64,000 bases of DNA from Nocardioides xinjiangensis (GTDB lineage Bacteria > Actinomycetota > Actinomycetes > Propionibacteriales > Nocardioidaceae). Shown here piece after piece: positions 61,319-64,000 of the stretch. Positions within the stretch are counted from its first letter, which is position 1, and each line of letters begins with the position of its first letter. The notes under the pieces are model-generated. The model made no database searches. It saw only the letters and a list, made by a program, of their open reading frames with translations, and was not told the DNA's origin. The translations under genes and the position numbers were made by a program. The stretch covers positions 434,001-498,000 of the forward strand of contig NZ_JAFMSY010000001.1 in assembly GCF_017916455.1 (NCBI RefSeq), given 5' to 3'.

Positions 61319-61801
61319 TCAGAAGAGGGCGTCCTGCTCGAGCTCGAGCAGCTGTTGCTTGCGCTGCAGCCCGCCGGCGTACCCGGTCAGCGTGCCGTTG
61401 GCGCCGATGACGCGGTGGCACGGCACGACGATCGGGATCGGGTTGCGGCCGTTGGCCAGCCCGACCGCGCGTGAGGCGGCGTTGGTCATCCCGAGGCGGC
61501 CGGCGATCTCGCCGTAGGACGCGGTCTCCCCGTAGCCGATGGTCGCCAGCTGGGTCCACACCCGTCGCTGGAAGTCGGTGCCGACCGGCGCCAGCGGCAG
61601 CTCGAAGCCGGTGCGCTCCCGGGCGAAGTACGCCGTCAGCTGGCGCACCGCCTCGACCAGCACCGGGTCGTCGTCGGTGCGCGCGCCGAGCGGCCGGCCG
61701 TCCACCGGCGGGCGGAACGGGGAGAACTCGATCGCCACGATCGCGCCGTCCCGCTCCACGATGCGCAGGTCGCCGACCGGCGAGGGCATCACGGTCCACA
61801 T
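61319..61801 (-). CDS. ogt: O6-methylguanine-DNA methyltransferase
   Basis: The 160-residue protein has the acceptor motif IPIVVPCHRVIGANG with the active Cys, preceded by the DNA-binding helix GETASYGEIAGRLGM and the arginine finger region. It repairs O6-alkylguanine by suicide transfer. It starts one base after the stop of adaA-alkA, forming a two-gene alkylation-repair operon like that of Mycobacterium tuberculosis. Confidence 0.96.
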   Translation of the reverse strand: MWTVMPSPVGDLRIVERDGAIVAIEFSPFRPPVDGRPLGARTDDDPVLVEAVRQLTAYFARERTGFELPLAPVGTDFQRRVWTQLATIGYGETASYGEIAGRLGMTNAASRAVGLANGRNPIPIVVPCHRVIGANGTLTGYAGGLQRKQQLLELEQDALF

Positions 61802-61802
61802 G

Positions 61803-63299
61803 TCAGTTCTCCTCCGTCGCGGGGGTGGGGGGCATCAGGGTGTTCCAGAGGTGCATCAGTGCGTAGGACCGCCACGGGCGCCACCGGTCGGGATCGGCGT
61901 CGCCGCCGAGGCCGGCCAGCACCCGGCGGACCGCCAGGTCGGTCGGCAGGAAGACGTCAGGATGCCCGAGCGCCCGCATCGCGACGTAGTCGGCGGTCCA
62001 CGGTCCGATCCCGGGCAGCGCGAGCAGCGCACGTCGTACGTCGTCGCGGTCCGGTCCCCGGTCGAGCAGGACCGTCCCGTCGGCGAGGGCGGCCGCGAGA
62101 CCCACGAGGGCACGACCGCGCGCCCGCGGCATCGGGAGCCGGCCGGGGTCGGCGGCGGCGAGGGAGGCGGCGTCCGGGAACAGGTGGGTGAGGCCCGGGA
62201 CGTCGGTCGTCACCCGCCGGCCGTGCTCGGCCACCAGCCGGCCCGCGACGGTGCGGGCCCCGGCGACGCTCACCTGCTGGCCGATGACCGTGCGGATCGC
62301 CGTCTCGTCCCCGTCGACCTGGCCGGGCACCCGCAGGCCGGGAGTGGCCCGGACCAGGTGGGCGAGCGCCGGGTCGGCGCCGAGGTGCCCGTCGACGGCG
62401 ACGGGATCGCAGTCGGCGTCGAGCAGGCGGCGCACGCGCTCGCTCGCGGCGGCGGTGTCGCGCAGGTCCCCGAGCCGGAACTCCGCGGTGACGGCGCCCG
62501 TGCCGCCGCCGTATCGGTCGGCCGGCTGCCCGGCGGGCAGGTCGGAGAGGTGGAGGCGCACGGTGCCGGGGGCGTGCGGCAGGTCGAGGGTGCGTGCGTA
62601 CCAGCCCGGACCGGCCGCCTCGACGCCCGCGACGAGGTGGTGGGCCAGGAAGTCGAGCATCCGCCGACCGGCGAACGGCGTCCGCACCGGGAGCCGCATC
62701 GTCACCACGCCCGCGCTGCGCACACCGGCCCGGTGGCCGCGGAGCTCGGTCGGGGAGGCTGCGTAGATCTCGCGCAACGTCTCGTTGAACTGGCGCACGC
62801 TGGCGAACCCGGCCGCGAAGGCCACGTCGGTCAGCGGCAGGTCGGTCGTCTCGATCAGCACCCGCGCGCTCTGGGCGCGGCGGGCGCGGGCCAGGGAGAG
62901 GGGCGTGGCACCGAGCTCACGCACGAGCAGGCGGCCGAGGTGCCGCGGCGTGTAGCCCACCCGGCGCGCCAGTCCGGCCACGCCCTCCCGGTCGACGAGG
63001 CCGTCGGAGATCAGCCGCATCGCGCGTCCGGCGACGTCGGCCGCGACGTCCCACTCGGGGCTGCCCGGGGTGGCGTCGGGCAGGCACCGCTTGCAGGCGC
63101 GGTAGCCGGCGGCGTGGGCGCTGGCCGCGGTGGCGTGGAAGGTCACGTTGCCGGCGGCCGGGGTACGCGCGGGGCAGGAGGGCCGGCAGTAGATCCCGGT
63201 CGTGCGCACCGCGGTGTAGAAGACGCCGTCGAAGCGGCGGTCCCGACTCTGCACGGCCCGGTAGCAGGCGTCGGCGTCGAGGTGCCCAGTCGGTGTCAT
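61803..63299 (-). CDS. alkA: AdaA-AlkA fusion: methyl-sensing regulator and 3-methyladenine DNA glycosylase
   Basis: Residues 1-80 are the Ada zinc domain with Cys-38, 42, 69 and 72 (GIYCRPSCPARTP; CKRCLPD); Cys-38 is the methyl acceptor from phosphotriesters. An AraC-type helix-turn-helix follows (about 95-190; LARRVGYTPRHLGRLLVREL; FASVRQFNETLREIY). The C-terminal 290 residues are AlkA, with the helix-hairpin-helix PGIGPWTADYVAMRAL and the catalytic Asp in LPTDLAVRRVL. Methylated DNA likely induces the operon through this protein. Confidence 0.95.
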   Translation of the reverse strand: MTPTGHLDADACYRAVQSRDRRFDGVFYTAVRTTGIYCRPSCPARTPAAGNVTFHATAASAHAAGYRACKRCLPDATPGSPEWDVAADVAGRAMRLISDGLVDREGVAGLARRVGYTPRHLGRLLVRELGATPLSLARARRAQSARVLIETTDLPLTDVAFAAGFASVRQFNETLREIYAASPTELRGHRAGVRSAGVVTMRLPVRTPFAGRRMLDFLAHHLVAGVEAAGPGWYARTLDLPHAPGTVRLHLSDLPAGQPADRYGGGTGAVTAEFRLGDLRDTAAASERVRRLLDADCDPVAVDGHLGADPALAHLVRATPGLRVPGQVDGDETAIRTVIGQQVSVAGARTVAGRLVAEHGRRVTTDVPGLTHLFPDAASLAAADPGRLPMPRARGRALVGLAAALADGTVLLDRGPDRDDVRRALLALPGIGPWTADYVAMRALGHPDVFLPTDLAVRRVLAGLGGDADPDRWRPWRSYALMHLWNTLMPPTPATEEN

Positions 63300-63372
63300 G
63301 GCACCAGTCTGGGGCGCGCCACGACTCCGTACCAGCGGAAAACGGACACGGCGGCGACGAGCAGGGCGCCCC

Positions 63373-64000
63373 TCAGGCGGCCCGCCGGTAGCGCCGCTCC
63401 GGCCTTCCGCCGCCGCCGTACTGCAGCCGCACCGAGACCAGTCCGACCGCCACGAAGTGCTCGAGGTAGCGCCGTGCCGAGACCCGCGAGATGCCGACGA
63501 GGTCGGCGCACTCGGCCGCCGAGAGCTCACCGGCCTGCGTCAGTGCCGCCGCCACGGCGTCTGCGGTCTGCGGGCTCAGCCCCTTGGGCAGCGCCGCGAC
63601 CGTCGCCGGGGCGGGGGTCGCGCCGAAGACGGCGTCGATGTCCTGCTGGCCCGGAGCGGGCGACCCGGACAGGGCCTGGTGCGCCTGGTGCGCGGCGCGG
63701 AACGACTCCAGCCGCACGCGCAGGTCGTCGTAGTCGAAGGGCTTGACGAGGTAGTGCACCGCTCCTCCGGAGGCCGCGGCGCGCACGGTGTCGGCCTCGC
63801 GCGCGGCCGTGACCACCAGGACGCCGACGTCGTCGCCGTCGGCCCGCAGCCGGCGCAGCACGTCGATGCCGGAGATGTCGGGCAGGTGCACGTCGAGCAG
63901 CACCAGGTCGGGACGCAGCCGCGCGACGTCGTCCAGCGCAGCGCGCCCGCTGCTGGCCACGCCGACCACGCGGAAGCCCTGGGTCCGCTCGACGAACTGG
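63373..64000 (-). CDS. response regulator of the CitB/DcuR family, cut by the right edge
   Basis: The frame is open to the window edge, so the N-terminus is missing. The visible receiver domain has the phospho-acceptor region LVLLDVHLPDISGIDV, the conserved Thr in VVTAAREADTV and the Lys in LVKPFDYDDL. The C-terminus has a winged-helix domain (LSAAECADLVGISRVSARRYLEHF), as in regulators of C4-dicarboxylate or citrate sensing. The partner kinase is probably just outside. Confidence 0.9.
   Translation of the reverse strand, partial: QFVERTQGFRVVGVASSGRAALDDVARLRPDLVLLDVHLPDISGIDVLRRLRADGDDVGVLVVTAAREADTVRAAASGGAVHYLVKPFDYDDLRVRLESFRAAHQAHQALSGSPAPGQQDIDAVFGATPAPATVAALPKGLSPQTADAVAAALTQAGELSAAECADLVGISRVSARRYLEHFVAVGLVSVRLQYGGGGRPERRYRRAA

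Overview
The window comes from a high-GC actinobacterium, most likely a member of the Nocardioidaceae (Nocardioides-like). The signs are the GC-rich codon use, the many GTG starts and ATGA/GTGA gene overlaps, and a zinc-ribbon ('C+') form of both L28 and L32. There is also an F420-pathway gene (cofC), a mycothiol-era MDMPI/DinB-type protein, an AdaA-AlkA fusion beside ogt, and the classical actinobacterial core order rpsB-tsf-pyrH-frr-cdsA / rpsP-khpA-rimM-trmD-rplS-lepB-rnhB / smc-ftsY-amtB-glnK-glnD-ffh. The species assignment is inference from gene content.

Layout. 1-6.2 kb (minus strand): rpsB, tsf, pyrH, frr, cdsA, a small NAD(P)-binding sugar-nucleotide reductase-like protein, a histidine phosphatase, a small membrane protein and the first codons of rlmN. 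6.6-7.8 kb: a secreted M23 peptidase on the plus strand, then an array of 40-bp palindromic repeats. 7.8-17.3 kb (minus): xerC, dprA, comM, yraN, a DUF2469 gene, rnhB, lepB, rplS, a trmD-acetyltransferase fusion, rimM, khpA and rpsP. 17.5-20.2 kb: an acetyltransferase, a VanW-family protein and an amidohydrolase. 20.2-26.2 kb (minus): NYN-domain gene, ffh, glnD, glnK, amtB. 26.4-30.3 kb (plus): two surface-glycan glycosyltransferase genes that interrupt the otherwise conserved amtB-ftsY neighbourhood, followed by 0.8 kb of 32-bp tandem repeats. 31.1-47.6 kb (minus): ftsY, a tiny membrane protein, a thioesterase, a frameshifted lysE/rhtB gene, smc, a glyoxylate aminotransferase with a glycolate/lactate oxidase, an MFS exporter, a small coiled-coil protein, mutM, rnc, rpmF, a DUF177 gene, coaD, rsmD, recG. 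47.6-57.7 kb: fakA-like DAK gene (minus), rpmB (plus) with a strong terminator followed by palindromes and a second 40-bp repeat array, thiL (minus), a stand-alone AsnC-type RAM protein and a DUF3515 lipoprotein (plus), ddl (minus), a Cys/Met PLP enzyme (plus), gpsA-plsC (minus), cofC (plus), and an H1-like hupB (minus). 57.8-64 kb: leuD-leuC (minus) divergent from an IclR/NdgR regulator (plus), an MDMPI-like protein, ogt with adaA-alkA (minus), and a response regulator cut by the right edge.

How the genes work together. Most genes are housekeeping: ribosome assembly and tRNA modification, SRP-dependent secretion (ffh, ftsY, lepB), nitrogen sensing (amtB-glnK-glnD), chromosome structure and segregation (smc, hupB, xerC), DNA uptake and repair (dprA, comM, mutM, recG, ogt, alkA), phospholipid synthesis (cdsA, gpsA, plsC), and leucine synthesis under its local regulator.

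The least explained content is non-coding. Two copies of one 40-bp palindromic repeat family lie 42 kb apart, and two abutting arrays with an exact 32-bp period lie between them. All of these sit in gaps between convergent genes. In the 40-bp family the arm differences are G-U wobbles on one strand and A-C mismatches on the other, and the pairing strand is in both loci the one running downstream from a gene (xerC, rpmB). No rRNA, tRNA, CRISPR-Cas, prophage or transposase was recognised.
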